From Promineifilum sp. (GTDB taxonomy: Bacteria; Chloroflexota; Anaerolineae; Promineifilales; Promineifilaceae), in the NCBI GenBank assembly GCA_020634335.1, contig JACKBY010000001.1:186001-250000 (forward strand): 64,000 bases of DNA. The letters run 5' to 3'. The notes under the pieces were generated by a model that did no database searches, was not told where the DNA came from, and was given only the letters and a program-made list of their open reading frames with translations. The translations under genes were made by a program, and so were the position numbers. This document shows, piece by piece, positions 24,210-35,158 of the stretch; the stretch's first letter is position 1; the number at the start of each line of letters is the position of its first letter.

Positions 24210-25745
24210 ATGCCCGAATACAGCATGCTGTTCAACCACACCAATGGGCGGTTCGATCCGCAAGACATGAGCGCGCCCGTTTTCTTTCCTGATCTCAATC
24301 TGGACCAGGTGATCGACGCCATCCTCGCGCAGAAAGAGGAATATGTCCTTCATCCCTTTTATTACGACTCCCCGCGCGATGTTGCCACGATCCGTTACCG
24401 GCAAGACGTCTTCCGCGACCTGGAGAGTGAATCGCTGCAAAATCATATCAGAGCCTTTGCCGAGAAAATGGCCGTTGCCCGTCGCTATCTGGACCTGACG
24501 AACAAGCTCTACTACCCATACAATCACCGTGGCTGGTTCCTTGAAGCGGCGGCCGTTTACGTGGAGGCCGTCACTGGTCTGGCGACGGATTTATCCGGCG
24601 CGGCATTGCACTCGCGCGCCTTGCTCGGCTTCCGGGACACCCTCACCCGCTACACCCAATCACCCCGGTTTGTCGCGCTGGCGGAGGACACGCGGCAGCG
24701 AAAAGACGATATGGCGGCCGTGCGCTATAGCATCATCATCAAGGGTGACTTGGTACAGGTGCGGCCCTATGAGGACGAGATTGATTACAGCCGGGTTGTA
24801 GAGGAGACATTCGCGAAGTTTGAAGAAGGGGGCGCCAGGAACTACAAGGTCGAACTGACCATCCACTCGGGTATGAATCACATCGAAGCCCACATTCTGG
24901 AGTTTGTCGCCAAACTCCATCCGGAGGTATTCAACGAGCTGGACCGCTATTACCGGGAGCACGCCTCATTTTTCGACCCGACGATCCGTAGCTTCGATCG
25001 GGAGATCCAGTTTTATCTGGGTTATCTGGAGTATATTGCGCCCATTAAGCGGGCCGGTTTGAAGTTTTGCTATCCCACGATATCCAGTCGCGACAAGGCC
25101 GTCCACGCGGTTGACGCCTTCGATTTGGCGTTGGCCCACCTGCGTGTCGCAGAGGGTGCGCCGGTCGTCACCAACGATTTCCAGCTAAAGGATGCGGAAC
25201 GCATTATTGTGGTATCCGGCCCGAACCAGGGCGGCAAAACGACCTTTGCCCGCATGTTTGGGCAGTTGCACTTTCTGGCCGGCATCGGATGTCCCGTGCC
25301 GGGAAGGGAAGCCCGTCTTCATCTTTACGATAACTTGTTTACCCACTTCGAAGAGGAAGAGGATATCCACAATCTGCACGGCAAGCTGCAGGACGATCTC
25401 ATCCGCATTCGCCACATCCTGGAACAAGCCTCCGGCGACAGCGTTATCATCATGAACGAAATCTTCACCTCGACCTCGCTCGAGGACGCGCTATTCCTGA
25501 GCCGGAAAGTTCTGAACGAGATGATCCAACTGGATGCCCTGGGTGTGTGCGTGTCGTTTATCGACGAGCTGTCAACCCTGGGGCCGCAGACAATCAGTAT
25601 GGTCAGTACCGTCGTGCCCGATAATCCGGCCCTGCGCACCTTTAAGATTGTCAGACAGCCCGCCGACGGACTTTCGTACGCGATCCACATCGCCGAGAAA
25701 CACCGCCTCACCTATGCTGCGATCAAGGAGCGTATTGCCGGATGA
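24210..25745 (+). CDS. MutS-like DNA mismatch-repair-family ATPase, first of a pair
   Basis: 511 aa from ATG 24210, chosen because it lies after the terminator and aligns with the start of the paralogue that follows; GTG 24165 is the alternative. It lacks the mismatch-binding and connector domains of MutS. It keeps a helical core (IRYRQDVFRDLESES near 60-75, with a counterpart in gene 2) and the MutS domain-V ATPase: Walker A VVSGPNQGGKTTF (~335-348), Walker B with Asn-Glu in place of Asp-Glu (VIIMNEIFTSTSLEDA), and FIDELSTLG. Such MutS-like proteins are a recognised class under fluoride riboswitches, but their role in fluoride stress is unclear. Its stop overlaps the next start (ATGA). Confidence 0.85.
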   Translation: MPEYSMLFNHTNGRFDPQDMSAPVFFPDLNLDQVIDAILAQKEEYVLHPFYYDSPRDVATIRYRQDVFRDLESESLQNHIRAFAEKMAVARRYLDLTNKLYYPYNHRGWFLEAAAVYVEAVTGLATDLSGAALHSRALLGFRDTLTRYTQSPRFVALAEDTRQRKDDMAAVRYSIIIKGDLVQVRPYEDEIDYSRVVEETFAKFEEGGARNYKVELTIHSGMNHIEAHILEFVAKLHPEVFNELDRYYREHASFFDPTIRSFDREIQFYLGYLEYIAPIKRAGLKFCYPTISSRDKAVHAVDAFDLALAHLRVAEGAPVVTNDFQLKDAERIIVVSGPNQGGKTTFARMFGQLHFLAGIGCPVPGREARLHLYDNLFTHFEEEEDIHNLHGKLQDDLIRIRHILEQASGDSVIIMNEIFTSTSLEDALFLSRKVLNEMIQLDALGVCVSFIDELSTLGPQTISMVSTVVPDNPALRTFKIVRQPADGLSYAIHIAEKHRLTYAAIKERIAG

Positions 25746-27280
25746 AGGTCTACCTGATGTTCGAAGACAGGGATTTTGACCCGGACCAGCCATTGCCGGT
25801 TAACGAACATGATCTGAGCCAGGATTTGGAACTCGATACCTTGCTCCATGCCATGGCGCTGGGAGATAAATTCCTGTATTACATCGGCAGGAGCGCTGTG
25901 TTAGCCGGGTTGAACGAACCGGACGAAATACGTTATCGCCAGGACGTGCTACGGGATTGCCTGAAAAACCCTGAGGTTGTGCGGGCGATTTATCGAATGC
26001 CCATCGAAGCTGACAAGTCGAAGCGGAGCCATTGGTTGGGGATATTTACGCGCACTCCGAGCGGCGTATTGTCCAGCTCGCTGGATTTGATGCGGTTGTT
26101 TGTCGGTTTTCTGCGGCAGCTGAAATCTATCGCTGACGAGCATGGCGGGAAATTTGAGTCCGCCGGATTCAGGGCATTTTTCGCCACGCTCCAACGGGAA
26201 CTCAGTGATGATTACTTCGAGGTGGTGGAAGCCCAGCTAAAACAGCTTTCCTTCCGAGATGGCGTTCTGATCAGCGCTGAACTGGGCCGCGGCAACGAAG
26301 GCCATAACTATGTATTGCGTCTGCCCAACGAACGCAACCGGGGATGGCTCAAGGAGGTTTTTTCGAAGAGACCACCGGTCTATTCGTTTCGCGTTCACCC
26401 GCGCGATGATGCCGGTTCCCGCGCACTCTCGGAGATAAAAGACAGAGGAATCAACCTGGCGGCCAATGCGCTCGCCCAGGCATCGGACCACATTGACAGC
26501 TATCTGAAGATGCTGCAAATAGAGCTTGCCTTTTATATAGGGTGTATGAACCTCCATGAGCAGTTAGACCGGCTCGACGCCCCGCTAGCGTTTCCCGTTC
26601 CCGAGCGAATGACCGAGCGCGCGCACACCTTTCGCGGGTTATACGATCCCTGCCTGGCGCTGACGATTGGGAAAAACATCGTCGGCAATGATGTCAACGC
26701 CCAGGGGCAATCCCTTGTAGTCATTACGGGCGCAAACCAGGGAGGAAAATCCACCTTCCTGCGCAGCATCGGGTTGGCCCAACTCATGATGCAAGCCGGC
26801 ATGTTTGTGCCGGCCGCCGGGTTCCGGGCGAACCTGAGCGCAGGCGTGTTTACCCACTTCAAGCGAAAGGAGGACGCCTCCATGACGAGCGGCAAACTGG
26901 ACGAGGAACTGGGCCGGATGAGTGACATTGTCGATTCGCTATCGCCAGGTGCCTTGATGCTGTTTAATGAATCATTCGCCGCGACCAACGAACGAGAGGG
27001 ATCGGAGATTGCCGGCCAGATCACTCGCGCGTTGGTCGAGAAGCAAGTCAAGGTCTTTTTTGTTACCCATATGTACGAATTCGCCCGAACTTGTTATGAG
27101 CGCGGCACGCCAGACACCCTGTTTCTCAGGGCGGAACGCAAACCGGACGGGACGCGCACCTTTAAACTCCTGCCTGGTGAACCACTGTCCACCAGCCACG
27201 GCAAGGATGTCTACAGGGCTGTCTTCGATGAACAGGCGAACCCGGTAGAGGAAGCGCCGGTCACGTCTGAGCAAGCCTGA
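25742..27280 (+). CDS. MutS-like DNA mismatch-repair-family ATPase, second of a pair
   Basis: 512 aa, start overlapping the previous stop by 4 bases, so the two are translationally coupled and probably form a heteromer. The organisation matches its partner: the N-terminal IRYRQDVLRDCLKNPEVV core, then the ATPase with Walker A VITGANQGGKSTFLRSIGLAQLM (~327-345), the segment MTSGKLDEELGRMSDIVD, Walker B ALMLFNESFAATNEREGSEI (Asn-Glu again), and FFVTHMYEFA with the switch His. It has no MutS domains I-II and no Smr nuclease domain. The homology is clear over domain V; the two proteins are otherwise well diverged. The second fluoride riboswitch begins about 90 bases after its stop. Confidence 0.85.
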   Translation: MKVYLMFEDRDFDPDQPLPVNEHDLSQDLELDTLLHAMALGDKFLYYIGRSAVLAGLNEPDEIRYRQDVLRDCLKNPEVVRAIYRMPIEADKSKRSHWLGIFTRTPSGVLSSSLDLMRLFVGFLRQLKSIADEHGGKFESAGFRAFFATLQRELSDDYFEVVEAQLKQLSFRDGVLISAELGRGNEGHNYVLRLPNERNRGWLKEVFSKRPPVYSFRVHPRDDAGSRALSEIKDRGINLAANALAQASDHIDSYLKMLQIELAFYIGCMNLHEQLDRLDAPLAFPVPERMTERAHTFRGLYDPCLALTIGKNIVGNDVNAQGQSLVVITGANQGGKSTFLRSIGLAQLMMQAGMFVPAAGFRANLSAGVFTHFKRKEDASMTSGKLDEELGRMSDIVDSLSPGALMLFNESFAATNEREGSEIAGQITRALVEKQVKVFFVTHMYEFARTCYERGTPDTLFLRAERKPDGTRTFKLLPGEPLSTSHGKDVYRAVFDEQANPVEEAPVTSEQA

Positions 27281-27296
27281 AAACCCGCCGTGCAAT

Positions 27297-27326
27297 TTGC
27301 CGGCAGCGAGAAATCGGCGGTACAAT
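27297..27326 (+). promoter_or_regulatory. Probable promoter of the second fluoride-riboswitch operon
   Basis: TTGCCG (27297-27302), an 18-base spacer, and TACAAT (27321-27326), a five-of-six match to the -10 consensus. The predicted start near 27333 is about 40 bases before the aptamer, the same geometry as at the first riboswitch. Confidence 0.45.
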
Positions 27327-27371
27327 GCACGGTGGCCTTGTGAAATTATATGAGGGCAATTCCAAATTGTA

Positions 27372-27441
27372 TAGGGCGATGAGGCTCGCCGGCTCACCAC
27401 AGTGAGTGAAAAGCCGGAATTACCGGATGATAGCCTCTATC
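27372..27441 (+). promoter_or_regulatory. Fluoride riboswitch (crcB motif) 2
   Basis: GGGCGATGAGGCTCGCC (27374-27390) is followed by an optional inserted hairpin (CTCAC 27393-27397, loop CACA, GTGAG 27402-27406), P3 stem CCGG (27414-27417) / CCGG (27423-27426), and ATGATAGCCTCTATC (27427-27441). The 5' block is identical to riboswitch 1; the remainder has diverged but keeps all pairings. It precedes the operon that contains enolase and crcB, the expected target genes. Confidence 0.92.
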
Positions 27442-27473
27442 AGTGACCGCTTGTCGTTGGTAGAGGCTTTTTT
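27433..27473 (+). terminator. Riboswitch-controlled intrinsic terminator 2
   Basis: GCCTCTATC (27433-27441) pairs with GGTAGAGGC (27459-27467, one G-U pair), followed by TTTTTT. As in riboswitch 1, the 5' arm belongs to the aptamer, so ligand binding should favour read-through into the operon. Confidence 0.88.
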
Positions 27474-27488
27474 GATGCCCCGACACAT

Positions 27489-27788
27489 ATGGGATCCATC
27501 ATGAAACTGGGCAATGGCATCCCGTGCCCGAGTTCAGCTATCGAGTCTCGTGAACGAGAAATTATCATGTCACCGCAGATCAATGAGCGAATATTGAAAA
27601 CGAGAGGACGCGGCGGGACGATTGATACCCGGTCGCAGGTAGTTCGCTCGCGCGATGCGCTGCTCTCCGTTTTTCACGCCGCTCCTGAATGGCGACCCGG
27701 TGAGGGCCATTCCCTCCTCCATGTCATCCACGCGCCGCGACTGGTGGAGACGCGCATCGGCGGGCAGCGGCCAACGGAGGCGGTGTGA
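27489..27788 (+). CDS. Uncharacterised small ORF at the head of the fluoride operon
   Basis: 99 aa from ATG 27489; internal Met codons at 27501 and 27567 are alternatives and none has a clear ribosome binding site. The only support is position: it fills the gap after the terminator and its TGA overlaps the GTG of the next gene, as at other junctions of this operon. The product is basic with no recognised domain (MSPQINERILKTRGRGGTID in the middle). It may be a non-coding leader. Confidence 0.3.
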   Translation: MGSIMKLGNGIPCPSSAIESREREIIMSPQINERILKTRGRGGTIDTRSQVVRSRDALLSVFHAAPEWRPGEGHSLLHVIHAPRLVETRIGGQRPTEAV

Positions 27789-28273
27789 TTCGCTACTGCC
27801 CGCACTGTTGGTCAGAAAACACGTATGAGGCGGTCGTATGCGCGTCCTGCGGCGCATCGCTGGACGAGAGCGCCAAGGATTTTGTCACCCGGCTGATCGA
27901 CGCCGTCTACCACCCGGAGCCAACCCGCGCCGCGTTGGCGATCGAGATCCTCGGCCGCCTCGTCGAGCCCGGCGCTGTGGATGCCATGCTAACGCGCCTG
28001 GCTCGAAAGCCGGATAGCATGGATGTGACGACCGCCGCCGCTAAGGCCCTGGGTCTCATTGGTGAGGGGCGTGCCGTGCCGGGGTTGGCGAAGGTGCTTC
28101 TGGACGGCGAACGCCCGCTGCCGGGTCGCCTGGCCGCGGCCGAGGCTCTGGCAGCGCTGGGTGGCACCGCCGCCGAAGAAGCCCTGAGGACAGCCCTTGA
28201 CATGCCGCATTTACCTGTCCTGCTACGGCGAGTAGTCGAATCGACATTGGCCGGAGGTGTTTCCATCGCATGA
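27785..28273 (+). CDS. Zinc-ribbon plus HEAT-repeat protein
   Basis: 162 aa; the GTG start has GGAGG 4 bases upstream. Residues 1-25 form a double-CxxC zinc ribbon (YCPHC ... CASCG). Residues ~30-160 form three to four HEAT-type helical hairpins (AIEILGRLVEPGAVDAMLTRL; AAAKALGLIGEGRAVPGLAKVLL; AAEALAALGGTAAEEALRTAL). Such proteins are usually scaffolds, with no enzyme activity implied. It is cotranscribed under the fluoride riboswitch. Its TGA overlaps the ATG of the 36-codon ORF that follows. No role in fluoride resistance is known to me. Confidence 0.78.
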   Translation: MIRYCPHCWSENTYEAVVCASCGASLDESAKDFVTRLIDAVYHPEPTRAALAIEILGRLVEPGAVDAMLTRLARKPDSMDVTTAAAKALGLIGEGRAVPGLAKVLLDGERPLPGRLAAAEALAALGGTAAEEALRTALDMPHLPVLLRRVVESTLAGGVSIA

Positions 28274-28380
28274 GCGCGCGGCCCACTCTCTATTCTAACC
28301 AGATGGAGGCGGTGGGCGATCTCATCGAATTGCAGGTGGAGGTGGCAGGCGGCCCCCACCACAACATGTTAGAAGTTTGA
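28270..28380 (+). CDS. 36-aa ORF coupled between HEAT protein and enolase
   Basis: ATG 28270 overlaps the stop of the HEAT-repeat gene (ATGA). The 36 residues (MSARPTLYSNQMEAVGDLIE..., ending NMLEV) show no signal peptide or membrane helix and no known domain. The 4-base overlap, repeated at most junctions in this operon, is the main argument for a real gene. It could be a remnant. Enolase starts 24 bases after its stop. Confidence 0.4.
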   Translation: MSARPTLYSNQMEAVGDLIELQVEVAGGPHHNMLEV

Positions 28381-30306
<1,926 letters not shown>

Positions 30307-30310
<4 letters not shown>

Positions 30311-33027
30311 CCACCTTGGCAGAACCTTTAACCGCGCCATCGACGGCCGACGCCGAACCAACCGGCCAGCCGTGGCATGCAATACCCGCGCCGGCGGTCG
30401 CCGCCGCGCTGGAAACCGATCCCAAATCCGGTCTGGCGGCGGAAAGTGCCGTGACCCGACGGCAGCGGTTTGGCCCCAACGAGCTGCGTGAGACGCCGCC
30501 GGCACCGTTCTGGGTGCGCCTGCTGGAGCAGTTCAAGAGCTTCGTCATTCTGATCCTCATCGTCGCCGCCGTTCTATCCGTGGTGCTGGGCGATTACGTG
30601 GAGGCGGTGGCAATCATGACCATCGTCCTGCTGAATGCCGCGCTGGGTGTGACCCAGGAATCGCGGGCCGAGGCGGCCCTCAGTTCGCTGCAACGGTTGG
30701 CCGCACCCCAGGCCCGGGTCGTGCGCGGCGGGCATCACCTGGATATCGAGGCCGGCGATCTCGTTCCCGGTGACGTCGTTCTGCTGTCCGCCGGGCATTA
30801 CGTGCCGGCCGACCTGCGCCTGACCGAGAGCGTCAACCTGCGAATCGACGAGGCGCCCTTCACGGGCGAGTCCGTGCCGGTTGACAAAGACGCTCATGCC
30901 GAATTGCCGGCAGACCTCCCGCTGTCGCGCCGCGAGACGATGGCCTATCGCGGCACGGTTGTCACCTATGGCCGGGGCCGGGGAATCGTCGTCGCCACCG
31001 GAATGGAGACGGAAATCGGCCGGATCGCCGAACTGGTGCAATCCCAGCAGCCTCCGCCGACCCCGCTGCAGGTGAAGCTCGACGAACTGGGCCGCACGCT
31101 GAGCCTCATCGCGCTGGCCCTGTGCGGTCTGGTGTTCATGGCCGGGGTATGGCGGGGATACGATTGGCTGGACATGGTGCTCATCTCCGTCAGTCTGGCG
31201 ATTGCTGCTGTGCCGGAAGGGCTGCCGGCCATTGTGACTGTTAGCCTGGCGCTGGGCATGCGCGAGATGGTGCGCCGCCATGCCATCATTCGCAAGCTGC
31301 CGGCCGTCGAGACGCTGGGCGCGACCACGATCATTTGCTCCGACAAGACGGGGACGATCACCCAGAACGTGATGACCGCCGTGCGCCTGTATGCCAACGA
31401 GACGCCTGTCTTGCCCAACGACAAATCGATGGACGATCTGCCCCTTTCGGAAACCGACCGCAAGGGCGTCCGCCTGTTGCTGGTGGGCGGGCTGTTATGC
31501 AACGATGCCCGGCTGGAGGCTGAGGGAGAAAAGGTCCGTCCGGTGGGCGACCCGACGGAAGTGGCTCTGGTTCGGGCCGCCCTTTGGGCGGGCATGAGCC
31601 GCGACGAGGAGGAGCAAATCACGCCACGCGTGGACGAAGTCCCGTTTCAGGCCGAACGCCAGCGCATGAGTACCCTCCACACGCGCGAAGGGCGTTACCG
31701 GCTGTGGGTGAAGGGATCGCCGGAGTCGCTTCTTGGGTCGTCTGACCGGCTCTGGCTGCGGGGCCACGCGGTTCCGCTGTCGCCGGCGTTCCGCGATCAT
31801 TGGAGCGATGTCACTCGCGAGTTTGCCCGCGACGGATTGCGCGTGCTGGCCGTGGCCTATCGCGATTTCGATGGCCGGCCGGACAACCTGTTGGCGGAAG
31901 ACGAGAGCGGGCTGATCTTCGTCGGGCTGATTGGACTGGCTGACCCCGCCCGGCCGGAAGTGCGCCAGGCCGTGGCCGCCGCCCACGGGGCCGGGGTGCG
32001 CACGCTGATGATCACCGGCGACCAGCCGCTGACGGCGCGCACCATCGCCGCCGAGGCCGGTATCATGCGTCCGGAGACCGAGGTGCTGACGGGAGCTGAC
32101 ATTGAGGCGTTGGCGGTGGCCGAGCTGGCCCGGCGGCTGGAGAATGTGGACGTGATTGCCCGCGCCGCTCCGGCCCACAAGGTGAAAATTGTCGAGGCAT
32201 TGCAGAGCCTCGACTATGTGGTCGCCATGACCGGCGACGGGGTGAACGATGCCCCGGCCCTGCGGCGCGCCGAGGTGGGCGTGGCCATGGGCATCACCGG
32301 CACCGACGTGGCCAAAGGCGCGGCCGAGATGGTGCTGACCGATGACAATTATGCCTCGATTGTCGGGGCCATCGAGCAGGGGAGGGTAGTCTATGACAAC
32401 ATCCGCAAGTTCGTCTACTACCTGCTGTCGTGCAATGTGGCCGAGATCCTGGTGCTGTTCATTGGCACGATGGTCGGCTGGCCGCCGGTTCTGGCCGCCG
32501 TCCAACTGCTGTGGCTGAACCTCATCACCGATGGCGCGCCGGCCCTGGCGCTGGGCATGGAGAAGGGCGATCCCGATATCCTGCAACGCCGGCCGCGCCG
32601 CCGGGCCGAAGCGATCATCGACCGGCGCATGGCCACCGGTATCGCCGTCCAGAGCGTCGCCCTGACCACCGTTACGCTGCTGGCCTACCGGATGGGCAGC
32701 GCCGGCTCGTCGGCCGGCGTGCCCCTGGCCGAGACGATGGCGCTCGTCACCCTGTCGAGTGCCGAACTGTTGCGCGCCTATACGGCTCGATCAGAACGCC
32801 AGTTGTTGGTCAAGATCGGCGTCTTCTCAAATCCTTACATGCAATACGCTGTCGGGGCATCACTTTTGCTGTTGTTACTGGTCATCTATGTGCCCTTCTT
32901 GCAGCCGGTATTTAAAACAGTCCCGCTCACCGCGAGCCAGTGGGCAGAGTTGCTGCCCCTCATCTTTATTCCTGCGGTGGCGGCCGAGCTATTGAAATGG
33001 TGGCAGAATCGCCCCCGGCCAGCATGA
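30307..33027 (+). CDS. P-type cation-transporting ATPase, Ca2+-ATPase (P2A) like
   Basis: 906 aa in standard order: N-terminal cytoplasmic segment, M1-M2, actuator with TGES (FTGESVPVDK), M3-M4 with PEGLPA, phosphorylation motif ICSDKTGTITQ (Asp346), nucleotide domain (VKGSPE), hinge MITGDQPLTA and TGDGVNDAPALRRAEVGVAMG, and C-terminal M5-M10. The ion site resembles SERCA: PEGLPA in M4 and LWLNLITDGAPALALGME in M6. It would pump a divalent cation such as Ca2+ (or Mn2+/Mg2+) out of the cytoplasm. Under a fluoride riboswitch it may relieve precipitation or competition of divalent cations. Coupled by 4-base overlaps to the genes on both sides. Confidence 0.93.
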
Positions 33028-33449
33028 TTCCCGTGTACTACGCAAGGACGATGGGCGTCAATACGCCGGCGGCAATCGTTTTTGGCCGCTGGTTCGATAA
33101 AAGGGGCTTGTCGGCTTTGATCGTTGTGGCGATCATAGCCGCGTTCCTCGCGCCCCTGGTCTTTTGGTGCGGCGCGGCGGCTCTTTTGGGCATGATCCTC
33201 TGGGGGATCGGCATGGGCGGGCAGGAGTCTATTATGCGCGCGGCCGTGGCCGGGATGGTGACGCCGGATCGGCGCGGTTCGGCCTACGGCATTTTTAACG
33301 CGAGTTTCGGCCTGGCCTGGTTTGCCGGTAGCGCGATCCTGGGTATCCTGTATGACTACTCAACCGCGGCGCTGGTCGCCTTTTCGGTCATTGTCCAGAT
33401 GGCGGCCATCCCGGTGCTCTCTTACTTACAGAAGGAACAAGCCTCTTGA
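33024..33449 (+). CDS. Truncated MFS-family membrane protein (C-terminal part only)
   Basis: 141 aa from ATG 33024, overlapping the ATPase stop. It matches the last third of MFS proteins of a Chloroflexota/Proteobacteria type: PAAIVFGRWFDKRGLSALIVV, GMILWGIGMGGQESIMRAAVAGMVTPDRRGSAYGIFNASFGLAWFAGSAILG, and ALVAFSVIVQMAAIPVL. About four membrane helices remain; the first ~eight are missing. The frame is intact and coupled to both neighbours, so it is either a recent remnant left by a deletion that fused the operon, or a small protein that still has a role. Listed as coding because nothing interrupts it. Confidence 0.7.
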   Translation: MIPVYYARTMGVNTPAAIVFGRWFDKRGLSALIVVAIIAAFLAPLVFWCGAAALLGMILWGIGMGGQESIMRAAVAGMVTPDRRGSAYGIFNASFGLAWFAGSAILGILYDYSTAALVAFSVIVQMAAIPVLSYLQKEQAS

Positions 33450-33823
33450 ATCGATTTTTAGTGATCGCCGCCGGTGCGGCGCTTGGCGCGAATGCTCGTT
33501 ATCTGGTGAACTTGTGGGCCGCGGGACGGTTTGGCGCGGATTTCCCCTATGGGACTTTGCTGGTCAACATCACCGGGAGCTTCATTCTCGGCTTCTTACT
33601 GGCTTTGTCTACGGACCGGTTCGACCTGTCGCCGGAGACGCGTCTGCTGCTGGCGACAGGCTTTCTCGGCTCCTATACAACCTTTTCGTCGTACGCGGTG
33701 GAGAGCCTGAACCTGTGGCGCGACGACGGAATATGGCTGGCCGTTCGCAATATCTTCCTGAATAACGGGATCGGCCTGATTTTTGCGTTACTGGGCACAT
33801 CTGTGGCCCGCTGGCTGGGATAA
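33446..33823 (+). CDS. crcB: Fluoride ion channel CrcB/Fluc
   Basis: 125 aa, TTG start overlapping the previous stop (TTGA), with AGAAGGA upstream. Four membrane helices in the Fluc pattern: GAALGANARYLVNLW, YGTLLVNITGSFILGFLLAL with the pore Asn, LLLATGFLGSYTTFSSYAVESLNL with the phenylalanine/TTFS segment and central Na+ site, and a last helix. Fluc works as an antiparallel dual-topology dimer and exports F- passively. A single gene implies a homodimer. It is the defining product of fluoride-riboswitch operons and confirms the function of the region. Confidence 0.96.
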   Translation: MNRFLVIAAGAALGANARYLVNLWAAGRFGADFPYGTLLVNITGSFILGFLLALSTDRFDLSPETRLLLATGFLGSYTTFSSYAVESLNLWRDDGIWLAVRNIFLNNGIGLIFALLGTSVARWLG

Positions 33824-33838
33824 TAGAGGGATAGAAGC

Positions 33839-35158
33839 ATGCAACTGCAAGGCAAGGCGATTCGCGTCATCATCTATTTCGGCGAGAGCGACCACTATGA
33901 AGGCAAGGCGCTCCACGCGGCTTTGCTGGAGTTTCTGAAGCGGGAGGGGGCGGCCGGAGCGACAGTCGTTCGGGGACTGTCGGGATTCGGCGCCCACAGT
34001 CGCATCCACACGGCCAAGATCGTCGACATCTCATTCGACTTGCCATTGCGCCTGGAGTGGGTGGACCAGCCGGAAACGGTCGAGCGTCTGCTGCCGCAGG
34101 TGCGGCGAATGGTGGATGACGGCCTCATCACTGTCGAGGAAGTAGATGTGGCCCAGTATGCGCCCGGCCGCCGGCCCGACCTGCTGGCCCAGCCGGTACA
34201 GGACGTGATGCGCACCGAGGTGGTGACCGTCTCGCCCGATACGCCGGCGGCCGAACTGGTACGCCTGCTCTTGCAGAAGGGGTATCGCAGCTTGCCGGTT
34301 GTGGATAACCAAAAGTGCCTGCTGGGCATCATCACCGACGGCGATCTCCTTAATCGCGCCGGCTTAAGCACTCGCCTGGATTATCAGACAGAGCTTTCGG
34401 GGGCCGTGGTGCAACAGCAACTGTCCGCGCTTCGGGCGCGAAATATTAATGCCGAAGAACTCATGACCACGCCGGTTATCAGTATTCCGGCCACGTCTCC
34501 GTTGCGGGATGCAGTGGAGCAGATGGTCGGTAATAATCTGAAGCGGTTGCCGGTTGTGGACGCCAAGGGTTGTCTTGCCGGCTGGATCAGCCGCGTGGAT
34601 GTGTTGCGCACCCTCGAGTATCACCAATTAGCGCTGGAAACGGAAACGGAATCCCCGGTGTATGGGCGGACGATTGCCGACATGATGTATCGCGATGTGC
34701 CCGCCGTCCACCCTTGGGCCAACCTGGAGGAAATCCTGCAGGCTCTGGAGCGAAATCGGCGGCGGCGGGCCGTGGTCGTGGACTCGGATCGGCACGTTTT
34801 GGGCATTATCACCGATGGTGACTTGCTACGCCGGACACAAAAAGAAGCGCATCCGGGGTTGCGGGAAAGGCTTCGGGCAATAGTGAGCCGCCAATCGGCC
34901 ACGTCCTCGTCCTCGCTGTTGGATGCAAAGGAAACGGCCGAGGACCTAATGACAACGCCGGTCATTACGGTGTCGATCCATGATACGCCGGCCGAGGCCT
35001 TGCGATTGATGGTGCAACATCAGGTGAAGCGACTGCCGGTGGTCGATGAGGATGGCCGGTTGGCGGGTTTGCTGGGGAGAGCGAGCTTGCTGCGTGGGCT
35101 AATGGACGCCAAGGGTAATGGCGAGTCGAAGCCCAATGATGAGTCCACCGAGGGGTGA
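33839..35158 (+). CDS. DUF190 domain protein with four CBS domains
   Basis: 439 aa, ATG 15 bases after crcB. Residues ~1-105 form a DUF190 (PII-like ferredoxin-fold) domain: AIRVIIYFGESDHYEGKALHAALLEFLKREGAAGATVVRGLSGFG. Two CBS pairs follow, at about 120-265 (VMRTEVVTVSPDTPAAELVRLL; LMTTPVISIPATSPL) and 285-425 (MMYRDVPAVHPWANLEEIL; LMTTPVITVSIHDTP). CBS pairs usually bind adenine nucleotides. DUF190 proteins are regularly found beside crcB. A regulatory role on the channel or on ion balance is likely but untested. It is the last gene of the fluoride operon. Confidence 0.9.
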   Translation: MQLQGKAIRVIIYFGESDHYEGKALHAALLEFLKREGAAGATVVRGLSGFGAHSRIHTAKIVDISFDLPLRLEWVDQPETVERLLPQVRRMVDDGLITVEEVDVAQYAPGRRPDLLAQPVQDVMRTEVVTVSPDTPAAELVRLLLQKGYRSLPVVDNQKCLLGIITDGDLLNRAGLSTRLDYQTELSGAVVQQQLSALRARNINAEELMTTPVISIPATSPLRDAVEQMVGNNLKRLPVVDAKGCLAGWISRVDVLRTLEYHQLALETETESPVYGRTIADMMYRDVPAVHPWANLEEILQALERNRRRRAVVVDSDRHVLGIITDGDLLRRTQKEAHPGLRERLRAIVSRQSATSSSSLLDAKETAEDLMTTPVITVSIHDTPAEALRLMVQHQVKRLPVVDEDGRLAGLLGRASLLRGLMDAKGNGESKPNDESTEG

